Translations under genes and position numbers: made by a program | In this document: positions 39,532 to 47,031 of the stretch, piece after piece | Layout of the letters: every line of letters starts with the position of its first letter | Position numbering within the stretch: the stretch's first letter is position 1 | DNA from: a virus | Length of the DNA stretch: 64,000 nt | Direction: 5' to 3' (one strand) | Virus record (IMG/VR): IMGVR_UViG_3300028394_000001 | Span: 62,001 to 126,000 of that record | The notes under the pieces: model-generated | What the model was told of the DNA's origin: nothing | The model's input: only the letters and a program-made list of their open reading frames with translations | Database searches by the model: none

Positions 39532-40077
39532 ATGAATTATTTGTATATGTTAGTTGGTGTTCCAGGTTCAGGTAAATCTACTTGGGCTAAACAACAAAAA
39601 TGGTCTAATTCTCCTAATCCCTGTAGTTATATTTCTACAGACAAACACATTGATAGGTGGGCTGAAGAACTAGGTCGAGATTATACTGATATTTTCTCTA
39701 CTTTCATGCCAGCAGCCGTAGAGTTGATGACTTGTGAAGTTATCTATGCTCGCGAAAACAACCAAGATATTATTTGGGATCAAACCTCCACTACTGTGTA
39801 CAGTCGGCGTAAAAAGTTTGATATGTTGCCTGATTACTATGCTATCGCTGTGGTATTTCCTACACCTGACCGGTTGGAACTGAATGAAAGACTCAAACTT
39901 CGGCGAGGTAAAATTATTCCTGTGGATGTAATTGATAATATGATCCAAGGATATGAACCTCCTACATTGAAGGAAGGTTTTAAGGAAATCTGGACATGGA
40001 AAGAAACCACTACAGCACCTATGTTCAATCAAGGACACCGCCATCCTATACTGAGTTTCGATATTGTCAAGGGCTGA
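39532..40077 (+). CDS. P-loop kinase-like (polynucleotide kinase-type) protein
   Basis: A 181-residue P-loop protein: LVGVPGSGKSTWAKQ (Walker A), YISTDKHI (phosphate acceptor or D box), DIIWDQTSTTVYSRRKK (Walker B-like). These fit AAA_33/Pnk-type zeta-like kinases. ATG 39532 follows CCGAGG; a TTG at 39517 gives only a shorter spacing and is less likely. Possible roles: DNA/RNA 5'-kinase or small-molecule kinase. Confidence 0.65.
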   Translation: MNYLYMLVGVPGSGKSTWAKQQKWSNSPNPCSYISTDKHIDRWAEELGRDYTDIFSTFMPAAVELMTCEVIYARENNQDIIWDQTSTTVYSRRKKFDMLPDYYAIAVVFPTPDRLELNERLKLRRGKIIPVDVIDNMIQGYEPPTLKEGFKEIWTWKETTTAPMFNQGHRHPILSFDIVKG

Positions 40078-40091
40078 AACCAAAAAAGTGC

Positions 40092-40120
40092 TTGACATAT
40101 ACCACAAAGTGGTGTATAAT
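40092..40120 (+). promoter_or_regulatory. Promoter with ACCAC-AAA-GTGGT in spacer
   Basis: TTGACA-17-TATAAT, exact. The spacer carries a perfect palindrome ACCAC-AAA-GTGGT, an ideal place for a repressor. Drives the HTH gene and the MoxR-like ATPase. Confidence 0.8.
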
Positions 40121-40142
40121 GTAATTTTTAACTGGAGATTGT

Positions 40143-40292
40143 ATGGCAAGGATGAAAGATGTTTATGCAGAGATTCAAGACATGGCTGATAATGGCTATG
40201 ATACTGATGAAATTGCATTGATGTTGGAAGTTGATATTAAACAAGTGCAGGCTACATTGGGTCTGACAGTAGATGGAGAAAATGATGAATAA
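40143..40292 (+). CDS. Small HTH protein
   Basis: A 49-residue protein with a helix-turn-helix-like layout (DVYAEIQDMADNGYDTDEIALMLEVDIKQVQATLGL), resembling the recognition part of phage regulators or sigma-like domains. It is first in the operon with the AAA+ ATPase and its end overlaps that gene by 8 nt. It could bind the palindrome in its own promoter; inference only. Confidence 0.55.
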   Translation: MARMKDVYAEIQDMADNGYDTDEIALMLEVDIKQVQATLGLTVDGENDE

Positions 40293-41460
40293 GAATCAAA
40301 AAGAGTTTATTGCAGCAGCTACACAAAAGTATGGTGTCGGTGCAATTATTTCCCGTGACCAAATTTCTGATGTTGTAGAAGAATCTGGTTGCACCTATCC
40401 CTTCTGGTTGGTAACTAAGACTGAACACCGTGCAGGTCGTGGTCAGTATATTGTTCCCTACATTGCAGGTCTTGTACCTGTGAAAGCAAAAGAACCTGAA
40501 CCTGAACTTGCTACTGTTGACATGGCAGTTGGTCAAGTCCTTTCATTTCGCCAACCTAAACTGGTTGATGAATCTGACACCTCTATTCCCGTAAAGTATC
40601 CTGATTATGTCCCTTTTGGTTTCTTTAAAGACCTTCGCAATATTGTTAAGTCTTCTATGTTTTATCCCGTGTTCGTTACTGGTCATTCTGGCAACGGCAA
40701 AACACTTATGGTTGAACAAGTATGCGCTGAGCTCCAGCGTGAGTGCATCCGTGTTAACATTTCTATTGAAACTGATGAATCAGACCTGTTGGGTGGTCCT
40801 ACTCTTGTCAACGGCAATGTCGTCAACCGTGATGGTCCTGTCATTATTGCTATGAAACGTGGTGCAGTCCTTCTAATCGATGAAGTTGACCGTGGTTCAA
40901 ACAAACTAATGTGCTTGCAAGGTATTCTTGAAGGCAAACCTTATTACAACAAAAAATCTGGTGAGTTGGTACATCCTAAAACCGGTTTCAATATCATTGC
41001 TACTGCAAACACCAAAGGTCGTGGTTCAGATGAAGGTAAGTATCTGTCACAAATTCTTGATGATGCATTCCTTGAACGCTTTCCTATTACAGTCGAACAG
41101 GACTATCCTGATGTTAAGACTGAAACAAAGATTCTGAAGCCTTTGATTGCTGAAGAAGATTTCGTTACCTGCTTGGTTACATGGGCTGATACAGTTCGTA
41201 AGACATTCAAAGAGGGTGGTACAGATGAAATCATTTCTACTCGCCGTTTGGTCCACATTGCACGAGCATATACGATTTTCAATGACCGCATGAAGGCTAT
41301 TACACTCTGTGTTAATCGTTTCGATGAAGAAACTAAGACTGCATTCCTTGACCTGTATAGCAAAGTCGATGCAAAAGTCCATGCACCTGAACCAGTGCCA
41401 GATCCGGCGCCTGCAAAACCAATTGCACCGGCACCTGATGATGAAGAAATTCCCTTTTAA
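40285..41460 (+). CDS. MoxR/CobS-like AAA+ ATPase
   Basis: A 391-residue ATPase. N-terminal domain about 1-105, then Walker A TGHSGNGKTLMVEQ, CobS-type ESDLLGGPTLVNG insert, Walker B VLLIDEVDRG, sensor 1 IIATANTKG and an arginine finger region LERFPITVEQ. The tail is Pro/Ala-rich. It is likely the ATPase partner of the CobT-like VWA metallopeptidase at 22908, although the genes are 15 kb apart. ATG 40285 is chosen for its 7-nt distance from GGAG; ATGs at 40273 and 40282 are in frame. Confidence 0.8.
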   Translation: MNKNQKEFIAAATQKYGVGAIISRDQISDVVEESGCTYPFWLVTKTEHRAGRGQYIVPYIAGLVPVKAKEPEPELATVDMAVGQVLSFRQPKLVDESDTSIPVKYPDYVPFGFFKDLRNIVKSSMFYPVFVTGHSGNGKTLMVEQVCAELQRECIRVNISIETDESDLLGGPTLVNGNVVNRDGPVIIAMKRGAVLLIDEVDRGSNKLMCLQGILEGKPYYNKKSGELVHPKTGFNIIATANTKGRGSDEGKYLSQILDDAFLERFPITVEQDYPDVKTETKILKPLIAEEDFVTCLVTWADTVRKTFKEGGTDEIISTRRLVHIARAYTIFNDRMKAITLCVNRFDEETKTAFLDLYSKVDAKVHAPEPVPDPAPAKPIAPAPDDEEIPF

Positions 41461-41475
41461 TTGAAAGAATATATT

Positions 41476-41829
41476 ATGGCTACAAAACTTAAAGTACGCA
41501 CTGGCAAACAAAATCGCCACGAAAAAATCGCAGTTGTGATGTTGTCAGGCCTGCCTGTATCACCAGATAATATTAAGGCCTGTTTCAAGGGCACCGACCA
41601 AGAGGCAGTCCTGTATCGGTTGCCGACTAATATATACAATATCCGTCGTGATGGAGGCGTGATTAAAGTGTTCAAGACAGGTCGTAATGTCACTGCTTAT
41701 CAACTAATGAATCGTAACGAGTTTAATGCAGAAGGACGATACATTGGTCGACCTACTACTGTGACACCTGTTACTGAAAGAGAAAATATCGTAACGCAAA
41801 TTGTAACGGAAGAATTGGAGACTGCATGA
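41476..41829 (+). CDS. Hypothetical protein, possible winged-helix
   Basis: A 117-residue basic protein (MATKLKVRTGKQNRHEKIAVVMLSGLPV ... YRLPTNIYNIRRDGGVIKVFKTGRNVTAYQLMN). The middle has a helix-turn-helix-beta-hairpin look (YRLPTNIYNIRRDGGVIKV). Start 41476 chosen over an upstream TTG. DNA-binding role is only suggested. Confidence 0.5.
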   Translation: MATKLKVRTGKQNRHEKIAVVMLSGLPVSPDNIKACFKGTDQEAVLYRLPTNIYNIRRDGGVIKVFKTGRNVTAYQLMNRNEFNAEGRYIGRPTTVTPVTERENIVTQIVTEELETA

Positions 41830-42062
41830 GTGGATGGAGAAAACGGCAGATTGCCGACAAGATTGAAGATGATACGACCAATTCGAGGAGTATCTCGCAA
41901 TGGTATATTGAAAACAATGTAGAGATTACCTGGTATGTACTTGGCATCTTAACAATGTCTGTGATGGATTCCTTAATCAAGCGTCAATATTCGGCAGCAG
42001 GATTTATTTTTGTCCTTATGGTTGCTAACTATCTACTACGAAAACATGGATTCCGTAAATGA
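41826..42062 (+). CDS. Small membrane protein
   Basis: A 78-residue protein with two hydrophobic segments (ITWYVLGILTMSVMDSLI and AAGFIFVLMVANYLL) and charged ends. Coupled by ATGA to both neighbours. Function unknown. Confidence 0.5.
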   Translation: MSGWRKRQIADKIEDDTTNSRSISQWYIENNVEITWYVLGILTMSVMDSLIKRQYSAAGFIFVLMVANYLLRKHGFRK

Positions 42063-42289
42063 AAAAAAGAGACCGCAAAAACCTACATTACCTATTGAGT
42101 TTGGATGAAATGACACTACTTGCGTGGTGGCTGTCAGCCCCTATGCCGGACAAAGAATATGCAACCGAACTTTTGAAAATGTACAGCGAAGAGCTTGACA
42201 ACCGTAAGATTTTGTGTTATGATGGTCCCGAGGACGGGGATTTTGCCCAGGCAAATGACCTAATCAATAGTATTAAGAGTAAATTGTAA
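42059..42289 (+). CDS. Small hypothetical protein
   Basis: A 76-residue protein (MKKRDRKNLHYLLSLDEMTLLAWWLSAPMPDKEYATELLKMYSEELDNRK). Helical, acidic second half. Coupled by ATGA to the previous gene. A promoter-like TTGACA/TATGAT pair lies inside it. Confidence 0.5.
   Translation: MKKRDRKNLHYLLSLDEMTLLAWWLSAPMPDKEYATELLKMYSEELDNRKILCYDGPEDGDFAQANDLINSIKSKL
42195..42223 (+). promoter_or_regulatory. Promoter-like TTGACA-17-TATGAT
   Basis: Perfect -35, one mismatch in the -10, inside the end of the upstream gene and about 80 nt before 42301. Might give extra expression of the SH3-like gene. Confidence 0.45.
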
Positions 42290-42300
42290 ATAGAGGATAT

Positions 42301-42558
42301 ATGATGAATCGTAAATGGTTTGAAGAATTGCTAACTGACCAAGTTGTGACAGTGGCTTTTGTTAAGAAAGATGGAACTGAACGCAATATGCGTTGTACAC
42401 TTATGCCTGAATGGATGCCTGATACAGCGGTGCCTGCTCGTGAGGGAACTACTCAGCGTGCTAAATCTGAAAAATCGGTTTCTGTGTATGACCTAGATAT
42501 TAACAGCTGGCGTGCATTCAGTATTGAATCTGTTAAGTCGATTACATTCGGAGCATAA
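42301..42558 (+). CDS. SH3-like phage protein (DUF2693 type)
   Basis: An 85-residue beta-barrel protein: VTVAFVKKDGTERNMRCTLMPEWMP ... SVSVYDLDINSWRAFSIESVKSI, matching the DUF2693 family found in T4-like phages and near the T4 SH3 beta-barrel protein. ATG 42301 is followed in frame by a second ATG at 42304. Function unknown. Confidence 0.6.
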   Translation: MMNRKWFEELLTDQVVTVAFVKKDGTERNMRCTLMPEWMPDTAVPAREGTTQRAKSEKSVSVYDLDINSWRAFSIESVKSITFGA

Positions 42559-42560
42559 TC

Positions 42561-42794
42561 ATGCCTTATGTTAGTGTTGATGTTGATGTTGAATTAGATG
42601 ATTTCGATAATGAAGATATTGTTGATTATATGGAGCGTCAAGGTTATGAAGTATCTAAAACTATTGCTGTTGTCGGTGACCTAGGTGATCCAAAAGAAGA
42701 ATTGCGTTTGATTTGGGAAGCAATGTATCTAGGTAAACCTTATGATGCAATGGTTCGAAAGTTTGTTAGTGACCATACTGGTCGTTTTTTGTGA
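42561..42794 (+). CDS. Small acidic protein
   Basis: A 77-residue protein (MPYVSVDVDVELDDFDNEDIVDYMERQGYEVSKTI ... LRLIWEAMYLGKPYDAMVRKF). Acidic beta start, helical end. No family recognised. Confidence 0.5.
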   Translation: MPYVSVDVDVELDDFDNEDIVDYMERQGYEVSKTIAVVGDLGDPKEELRLIWEAMYLGKPYDAMVRKFVSDHTGRFL

Positions 42795-42808
42795 AAAGTG
42801 AGTATATT

Positions 42809-43141
42809 ATGAAAGTTAAATTATTGTCGGCTATTGCTGCTGTTGTCCTTGTTACCGGCTGTTCTACAGCACATAAAACAGCATGGGAAGTAAGTGTACC
42901 TGCAAAACAACCAGATGCACCTACTGTTATTGTTAACATGCCTAAACCTGTTGAAACAGATACCTACAAGTTGCAAAACTATAAAGGTCCTGAAGCAATG
43001 GACTCTAACGAACTAGCAATGCATTCCCGTGAATGTGTTCTTTCTAAATTGCGTCCTCGCGTGACCTATGTTTCTGTCCGTGCAGAAGCAGGTAAGATTT
43101 TGGTGCCTGTGTCTGTTAACTGCGAACCTTACATCCAATAA
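42809..43141 (+). CDS. Lipoprotein
   Basis: A 110-residue protein with a lipoprotein signal (MKVKLLSAIAAVVLVTGC, lipobox VTGC) and a periplasmic domain (TAWEVSVPAKQPDAPTVIVNMP ... HSRECVLSKLRPRVTYVSVRAEAGKILVPV). ATG 42809 gives a normal signal-peptide length; a further upstream start adds an acidic stretch. Possibly for superinfection exclusion or lysis; unknown. Confidence 0.6.
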   Translation: MKVKLLSAIAAVVLVTGCSTAHKTAWEVSVPAKQPDAPTVIVNMPKPVETDTYKLQNYKGPEAMDSNELAMHSRECVLSKLRPRVTYVSVRAEAGKILVPVSVNCEPYIQ

Positions 43142-43143
43142 AA

Positions 43144-43647
43144 ATGGGAACCATCTACATGCCCGTGTTCTGGATGTGTTTCATTTCATCTGGTGGTGAT
43201 TGTCAATTCATGCAACCTGTAATTTCAAATTATTACAGGACACCCTCTGCTTGTGCAAGGGTGATGGAGAAGGACAAAATATCTCTTTTGCAGAAAATTA
43301 AAAAAGAAAAGAAACAACCAGATATTTTCGAATCAACTTGTATTTCTTTTACTGTGGAATCACCTAGATACACAAATGAAGAAGTGGGTAACACATACGA
43401 AAGTAAAAACATTGAAAATTATTTGGCTTTAGATGTAAGTACCTACAAAACTAAAGTGATTAAACCGATTGATTTTGAAGAACTGGAAAAAGATGTTGAG
43501 GATACAATTGTAACTAAAAAACCTGTTGTAAAAAATAAAGAATCAGATTATTCTATAAATGAAGCACCTCGATCCTTTATTATTGATTGTATGCGTTTTA
43601 TGAGCCTCTCAAAAAATGATTGTGAGAAGAGCTGGTTCATAAAATAA
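43144..43647 (+). CDS. Secreted-type protein, paralogue of 36425
   Basis: A 167-residue protein beginning MGTIYMPVFWMCFISSGGDCQFMQPVISNYYRTPSACARVM, the same core as the 73-residue protein at 36425, then a long charged extension and FMSLSKNDCEKSW. The N-terminal part may be an export signal; cysteines suggest disulphides. It ends the rightward early-type block. Confidence 0.5.
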   Translation: MGTIYMPVFWMCFISSGGDCQFMQPVISNYYRTPSACARVMEKDKISLLQKIKKEKKQPDIFESTCISFTVESPRYTNEEVGNTYESKNIENYLALDVSTYKTKVIKPIDFEELEKDVEDTIVTKKPVVKNKESDYSINEAPRSFIIDCMRFMSLSKNDCEKSWFIK

Positions 43648-43672
43648 AATTTGTTTATGCGATTAAATGTCG

Positions 43673-43680
43673 TATAAATA
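43673..43680 (+). promoter_or_regulatory. T4-type late promoter TATAAATA
   Basis: Exact late octamer at the switch from the early-type block to the next group. A terminator hairpin begins 7 nt downstream. Confidence 0.7.
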
Positions 43681-43686
43681 TTTGTA

Positions 43687-43716
43687 CACCAATTAGTTGG
43701 TGATTTTTTTATTTTT
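43687..43716 (+). terminator. Rho-independent terminator CACCAA-TTAG-TTGGTG
   Basis: A 6-bp stem with a TTAG loop followed by ATTTTTTTATTTTT. It lies between the end of the early-type block and the next gene and just after the late promoter, so it may stop early transcription while allowing late transcription, or form a leader hairpin. Confidence 0.7.
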
Positions 43717-43732
43717 AATTAATGGAGCACTT

Positions 43733-43918
43733 ATGAGTGATAATTCTACAGAAAAACTTACAATTTCTTCGGCACTGTTGAACACAGTCTTTCAATATTT
43801 GGGAACAAAACCTTTTCAGGAAGTTTTTCAAATGATTCAAGATATACAAAAAGAGGTAGGTCCTCAGTTACCTGAAAATCAAGGTTCTAATGTTACCACA
43901 TTGACGCCTAAAAAATAA
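43733..43918 (+). CDS. Small hypothetical protein
   Basis: A 61-residue protein (MSDNSTEKLTISSALLNTVFQYLGTKPFQEVFQMIQDIQKEVGPQLPENQ). GGAG precedes ATG 43733. Helical. It is the first gene after the terminator/late promoter. Confidence 0.5.
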   Translation: MSDNSTEKLTISSALLNTVFQYLGTKPFQEVFQMIQDIQKEVGPQLPENQGSNVTTLTPKK

Positions 43919-44595
43919 TGAAAATTAAAATTGGTCCTTACATCAATTGGATTGGCCCATATCAAATTGCAGATATGCTTTGCTTTTGGGTCAAACCAGT
44001 AAAAGATGAACATGGCTTTAAAGATAAACCAGATTGGGTACACCAATTCGGTAAACGATTGAGTAAAAATAGTAAAGGTGAAGAATCACTTCTATCTAAA
44101 TTTTGCCACTGGGTACATTCTAAAAGAAGCCAAACTGTCAAGATAAAGATTGACCGTTGGGATACTTGGAACATGGATGGAACATTGGCTTTGATTATTC
44201 TGCCAATGTTGAAACAACTAAGAGACAAAAAACACGGCGCACCATATGTTCGTGATGAAGATGTACCTGAAGGTTTGAATCTTCGTTCTACTGAAGCACC
44301 ACCTAAAGAAAATGAATGGGACACCGATGAAAACCATTTCAAGCGTTGGGATTGGGTGCTTGATGAAATCATTTGGGGTTTTGAACAGGAACATCCTGAT
44401 TATGATTGGGATGCCCAATACCATACAGGTGTAATTGACACTGAATGGATTGAATTGGAAAATGGAATGTTTGAAATGAAGAAAACAGATAAAGACACCA
44501 GCCATTTCGACATTGAAGGTTACAAGGCCCATGCGGACCGTATTGACAATGCTATGCTTCTATTTGGTCGTTACTATAGAGGTCTTTGGGACTGA
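43918..44595 (+). CDS. Conserved T4-like phage protein
   Basis: A 225-residue protein well conserved across T4-like phages: YINWIGPYQIADMLCFWVK, IDRWDTWNMDGTLALIILPMLKQLRDKKHG, PPKENEWDTDENHFKRWDWVLDEIIWGFEQ, and a C-terminal YYRGLWD. Function unknown despite strong conservation. Overlaps the upstream stop by 1 nt. Confidence 0.65.
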   Translation: MKIKIGPYINWIGPYQIADMLCFWVKPVKDEHGFKDKPDWVHQFGKRLSKNSKGEESLLSKFCHWVHSKRSQTVKIKIDRWDTWNMDGTLALIILPMLKQLRDKKHGAPYVRDEDVPEGLNLRSTEAPPKENEWDTDENHFKRWDWVLDEIIWGFEQEHPDYDWDAQYHTGVIDTEWIELENGMFEMKKTDKDTSHFDIEGYKAHADRIDNAMLLFGRYYRGLWD

Positions 44596-44738
44596 TGGAC
44601 TACGATACAATTGGTCGTGAGTTGGTTGAAATGTTTGGTGATAAACTGCCTGATCCCATACATGAACCAATTCGTTTTGCGTACTATATAAAATTATATA
44701 ACTATGAAAAGGCGGTGAAAGATGAGCCACGAGGATGA
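44595..44738 (+). CDS. Tiny hypothetical protein
   Basis: A 47-residue protein (MDYDTIGRELVEMFGDKLPDPIHEPIRFAYYIKLYNYEKA...). Its ATG overlaps the previous stop by one nucleotide and its end overlaps the next gene. Supported by compact coupling. Confidence 0.5.
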   Translation: MDYDTIGRELVEMFGDKLPDPIHEPIRFAYYIKLYNYEKAVKDEPRG

Positions 44739-45012
44739 CAAATTCAAACATAGCAAACGCCTACTCAAAGATGAGAATGCTGTAAACAAGCAGACTAAAA
44801 TTGCCAAAGCATTTGGTGTACAGGTTAAAGAACCACATAAATTTGCCAAGAAACATGCAATGAATTGTGGCAATCCAAATTGTGTAATGTGTGGTAATCC
44901 GCGCAAAGTGTTTAAAGAACCAACACAACAAGAAAAGCGCCTGTTTCAGGACGTTGATGCACAAACAAACAAACATAGTAATGGTTTGAATATAAATGAA
45001 GAAAACATATGA
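44722..45012 (+). CDS. Conserved small Cys-containing phage protein
   Basis: A 96-residue basic protein with the conserved KKHAMNCGNPNCVMCGNPRK motif, three Cys with a CxxxxCxxC arrangement likely to bind zinc. Found next to the previous family in T4-like phages. Function unknown; nucleic-acid binding plausible. Confidence 0.6.
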   Translation: MSHEDDKFKHSKRLLKDENAVNKQTKIAKAFGVQVKEPHKFAKKHAMNCGNPNCVMCGNPRKVFKEPTQQEKRLFQDVDAQTNKHSNGLNINEENI

Positions 45013-45515
45013 GTAATTTAGTTAAGCACGCTGAGAAAGAGTTGGACCTTCTAGGTTTGACTGATAGTGATGAATACAATGCTTCGATGCGTAAACATGT
45101 TCTACACATGGTTAAAGAATTTGCAGCTGAAGGACATTCTGGTTTCTCTGCGATTTATGCAATTAGTGTTCTGACAAAATTACTAAAGTATGAACCACTA
45201 ACACCATTGATTGGTGAAGATTCTGAATGGACTGATGTAACACCTTACGGAGATGGAGGTCCACATTGGCAAAATAACCGACATGGTTCTGTATTTAAAG
45301 ATGCTGATGGTTTTTGTTATGATATTGATGGTAAGGTATTCTGGGACTGGGCCAAAGATGGTGACGGTAAACCATATAAATGCCATTACACATGTTTTGA
45401 ATCTCGTACTCCTGTGACATTTCCTTATAATATACCTGATGAACCAATCTATGAATATCGACATACCGTTGATGATGGTAGTATTCCTCTGCAAAACGAA
45501 GATGGTTTTATCTGA
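45009..45515 (+). CDS. Conserved T4-like phage protein
   Basis: A 168-residue protein. Helical first part (SNLVKHAEKELDLLGL ... FSAIYAISVLTKLLKYEPLTPLIGEDSEW), then QNNRHGSVFKDADGFCYDIDGKVFWD and IYEYRHTVDDGSIPLQNEDGF. Seen widely in T4-like phages in the same gene order. Function unknown. Confidence 0.6.
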   Translation: MSNLVKHAEKELDLLGLTDSDEYNASMRKHVLHMVKEFAAEGHSGFSAIYAISVLTKLLKYEPLTPLIGEDSEWTDVTPYGDGGPHWQNNRHGSVFKDADGFCYDIDGKVFWDWAKDGDGKPYKCHYTCFESRTPVTFPYNIPDEPIYEYRHTVDDGSIPLQNEDGFI

Positions 45516-45772
45516 TGAAATCGATATTTAATTATTTTGAGGCAAAGAATAGGTTGCGTGAAGCTAAAAAAACTATCCTAATGATGGGTGGTGAAGATGA
45601 ATGTCAACCTATGCTTCTAGGCCAAAGAGACTTCTTGGAATTAGAAGTTGATTATTACCGTGATGAAATGGTATCCTTAGGATATGTGACCTTGACAATC
45701 GTTTGTCTTTGTGTTATACTGTATTTTGTAAATAACTTTTTAGGACTATATGAAAATCCCTTCCACTTTTAA
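45515..45772 (+). CDS. Small membrane protein
   Basis: An 85-residue protein with a helical front (AKNRLREAKKTILMMGGEDE) and one C-terminal membrane helix (VTLTIVCLCVILYFVNNFL). Contains a strong promoter near its 3' end. Function unknown. Confidence 0.5.
   Translation: MKSIFNYFEAKNRLREAKKTILMMGGEDECQPMLLGQRDFLELEVDYYRDEMVSLGYVTLTIVCLCVILYFVNNFLGLYENPFHF
45692..45720 (+). promoter_or_regulatory. Internal promoter TTGACA-17-TATACT
   Basis: Perfect -35 and a one-mismatch -10 inside the membrane protein gene, about 30 nt before 45750. Confidence 0.55.
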
Positions 45773-45929
45773 ACTATCTAAAAGAAACAAGACTATGCTT
45801 GCGCTGTTGCCATTCTCAAATAGAGAACAACGTGAGGCTATGAAACGAAACATGATTCAAGCTCAATACATTGCATCAACATCTGAACGATATATGATGG
45901 GTGTGAATGCTAAGGGCAAAGACGAATAA
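45750..45929 (+). CDS. Small basic protein
   Basis: A 59-residue protein (MKIPSTFKLSKRNKTMLALLPFSNREQREAMKRNMIQAQYIASTS...), starting inside the previous gene's end after TTAGGA. Basic and helical. Last codons overlap a late-promoter-like sequence. Confidence 0.5.
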   Translation: MKIPSTFKLSKRNKTMLALLPFSNREQREAMKRNMIQAQYIASTSERYMMGVNAKGKDE

Positions 45930-45932
45930 ATA
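45925..45932 (+). promoter_or_regulatory. Late promoter-like AATAAATA
   Basis: One mismatch from TATAAATA, 29 nt before the 45962 start. Confidence 0.45.
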
Positions 45933-45961
45933 CAACCTAATCACTAACTTGAAAGAATATT

Positions 45962-46261
45962 ATGAGCACATTTATCGAAGTATTTTCTGTTGAAAAAAAC
46001 ACCAAAGTAATTATCAATCTAGATTCAATTCTAGAAATTGCACCGCTGCGTGATGGTGGATGTAATTTGTTTTTCCCTGATGCTGCGGCCGTCGGTGGTA
46101 AAAACTCTATGAAGGTTACAGATTCTTATTCAATGTTCCAGCAATTTGCATTGCAAACAGTATCAACTGAAGATATTGCAGCACGAATTCAAAGGATGCA
46201 ACCGCAAGAAGAACGTCGTGGTCCAGGTCGACCACCAAAAGTAACTTCTAGTGTTGAATAA
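45962..46261 (+). CDS. Small protein with AT-hook-like tail
   Basis: A 99-residue protein: beta-rich start (FIEVFSVEKNTKVIINLDSILEIAP) and the tail EERRGPGRPPK, an AT-hook-like RGPGRPP sequence that could bind the minor groove of AT-rich DNA. Function unknown. Confidence 0.5.
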   Translation: MSTFIEVFSVEKNTKVIINLDSILEIAPLRDGGCNLFFPDAAAVGGKNSMKVTDSYSMFQQFALQTVSTEDIAARIQRMQPQEERRGPGRPPKVTSSVE

Positions 46262-46533
46262 TGGAAAAAAACCGAGAAGTATTGTTAATTGCACAAGAAG
46301 AATGTGCAGAGGTAATACAAGCGATTAGTAAATGTTTTAGGTTTGGCCTCGATAATATTAAACCAGGTAAACCTAAAACTAATCGTGAACACCTAGAAGA
46401 AGAAATTGGCGATGTAATGGCAATGATTTATATGTGTTATGATTTAAAAATTATTGATCCTGTTAAAGTGCGTGAAGCACAAGAAAACAAAATTGAAAAA
46501 CTTAAACAATGGTCTACCTTATTTGATGAGTAA
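46261..46533 (+). CDS. MazG-type nucleotide pyrophosphohydrolase
   Basis: A 90-residue single MazG-like domain: AQEECAEVIQAISKCFRFG and REHLEEEIGDVMAMIYMCYDL supply the ExxE and ExxD metal ligands. It may hydrolyse ppGpp or non-canonical dNTPs to support phage replication. It is distinct from the helical protein at 13746. Confidence 0.75.
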   Translation: MEKNREVLLIAQEECAEVIQAISKCFRFGLDNIKPGKPKTNREHLEEEIGDVMAMIYMCYDLKIIDPVKVREAQENKIEKLKQWSTLFDE

Positions 46534-46801
46534 CATTTTAAAATGGATTGGTAATGATTACAAAAGTAATAGAATACGTTTTTGTTTTGAGGTCCTTGCT
46601 TGGGCTATATCTATTGGTTGTTCTATCACTATGGCCCTCACCGTGCCTAATCCCCCCCTTCTTATCATGTACCCAATCTGGATTACAGGTTGTTTTATAT
46701 ACGCTGGGTGCGCTTATAGTCGGCGTTCCTTTGGTATGCTCGCTAATTATTGCTTATTGGTCACCATCGACTTTATCGGATTACTAAGGATGATACTGTG
46801 A
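46526..46801 (+). CDS. Conserved phage membrane protein
   Basis: A 91-residue protein of a family found in T4-like phages: NDYKSNRIRFCFEVLAWAISIGCSITMALTVPNPPLLIMYPIWITGCFIYAGCAYSRRSFGMLANY is its pattern over two to three membrane segments. Starts 8 nt before the MazG stop (overlap) and ends overlapping a GTG start. Function unknown. Confidence 0.6.
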   Translation: MSNILKWIGNDYKSNRIRFCFEVLAWAISIGCSITMALTVPNPPLLIMYPIWITGCFIYAGCAYSRRSFGMLANYCLLVTIDFIGLLRMIL

Positions 46802-47031
46802 AATTAACTACAGGTTCATTTACTATTCCACCAGTTCAAACACCACCACCATCTCAGGTTTTTGTGATGCCTGATCCAGTCAGTTATGAGTTTCGAGTGG
46901 TTGAGTTTATGAAAGATGGAAAAATAGATAAGGTTGCTTTACAGTTTTGTATGCATACACATGACCAATACGGAAACATTAAACTACACGGAACTTGGGA
47001 AGGAGTTCCAAGAATTCAATTACCGCTATGA
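46798..47031 (+). CDS. Small hypothetical protein (GTG start)
   Basis: A 77-residue beta-rich protein. GTG 46798 overlaps the previous stop as GTGA and avoids the long overlap of an ORF starting at 46750. Contains PPVQTPPPSQVF and YEFRVVEFMKDGKIDKVALQF. Confidence 0.45.
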   Translation: MKLTTGSFTIPPVQTPPPSQVFVMPDPVSYEFRVVEFMKDGKIDKVALQFCMHTHDQYGNIKLHGTWEGVPRIQLPL

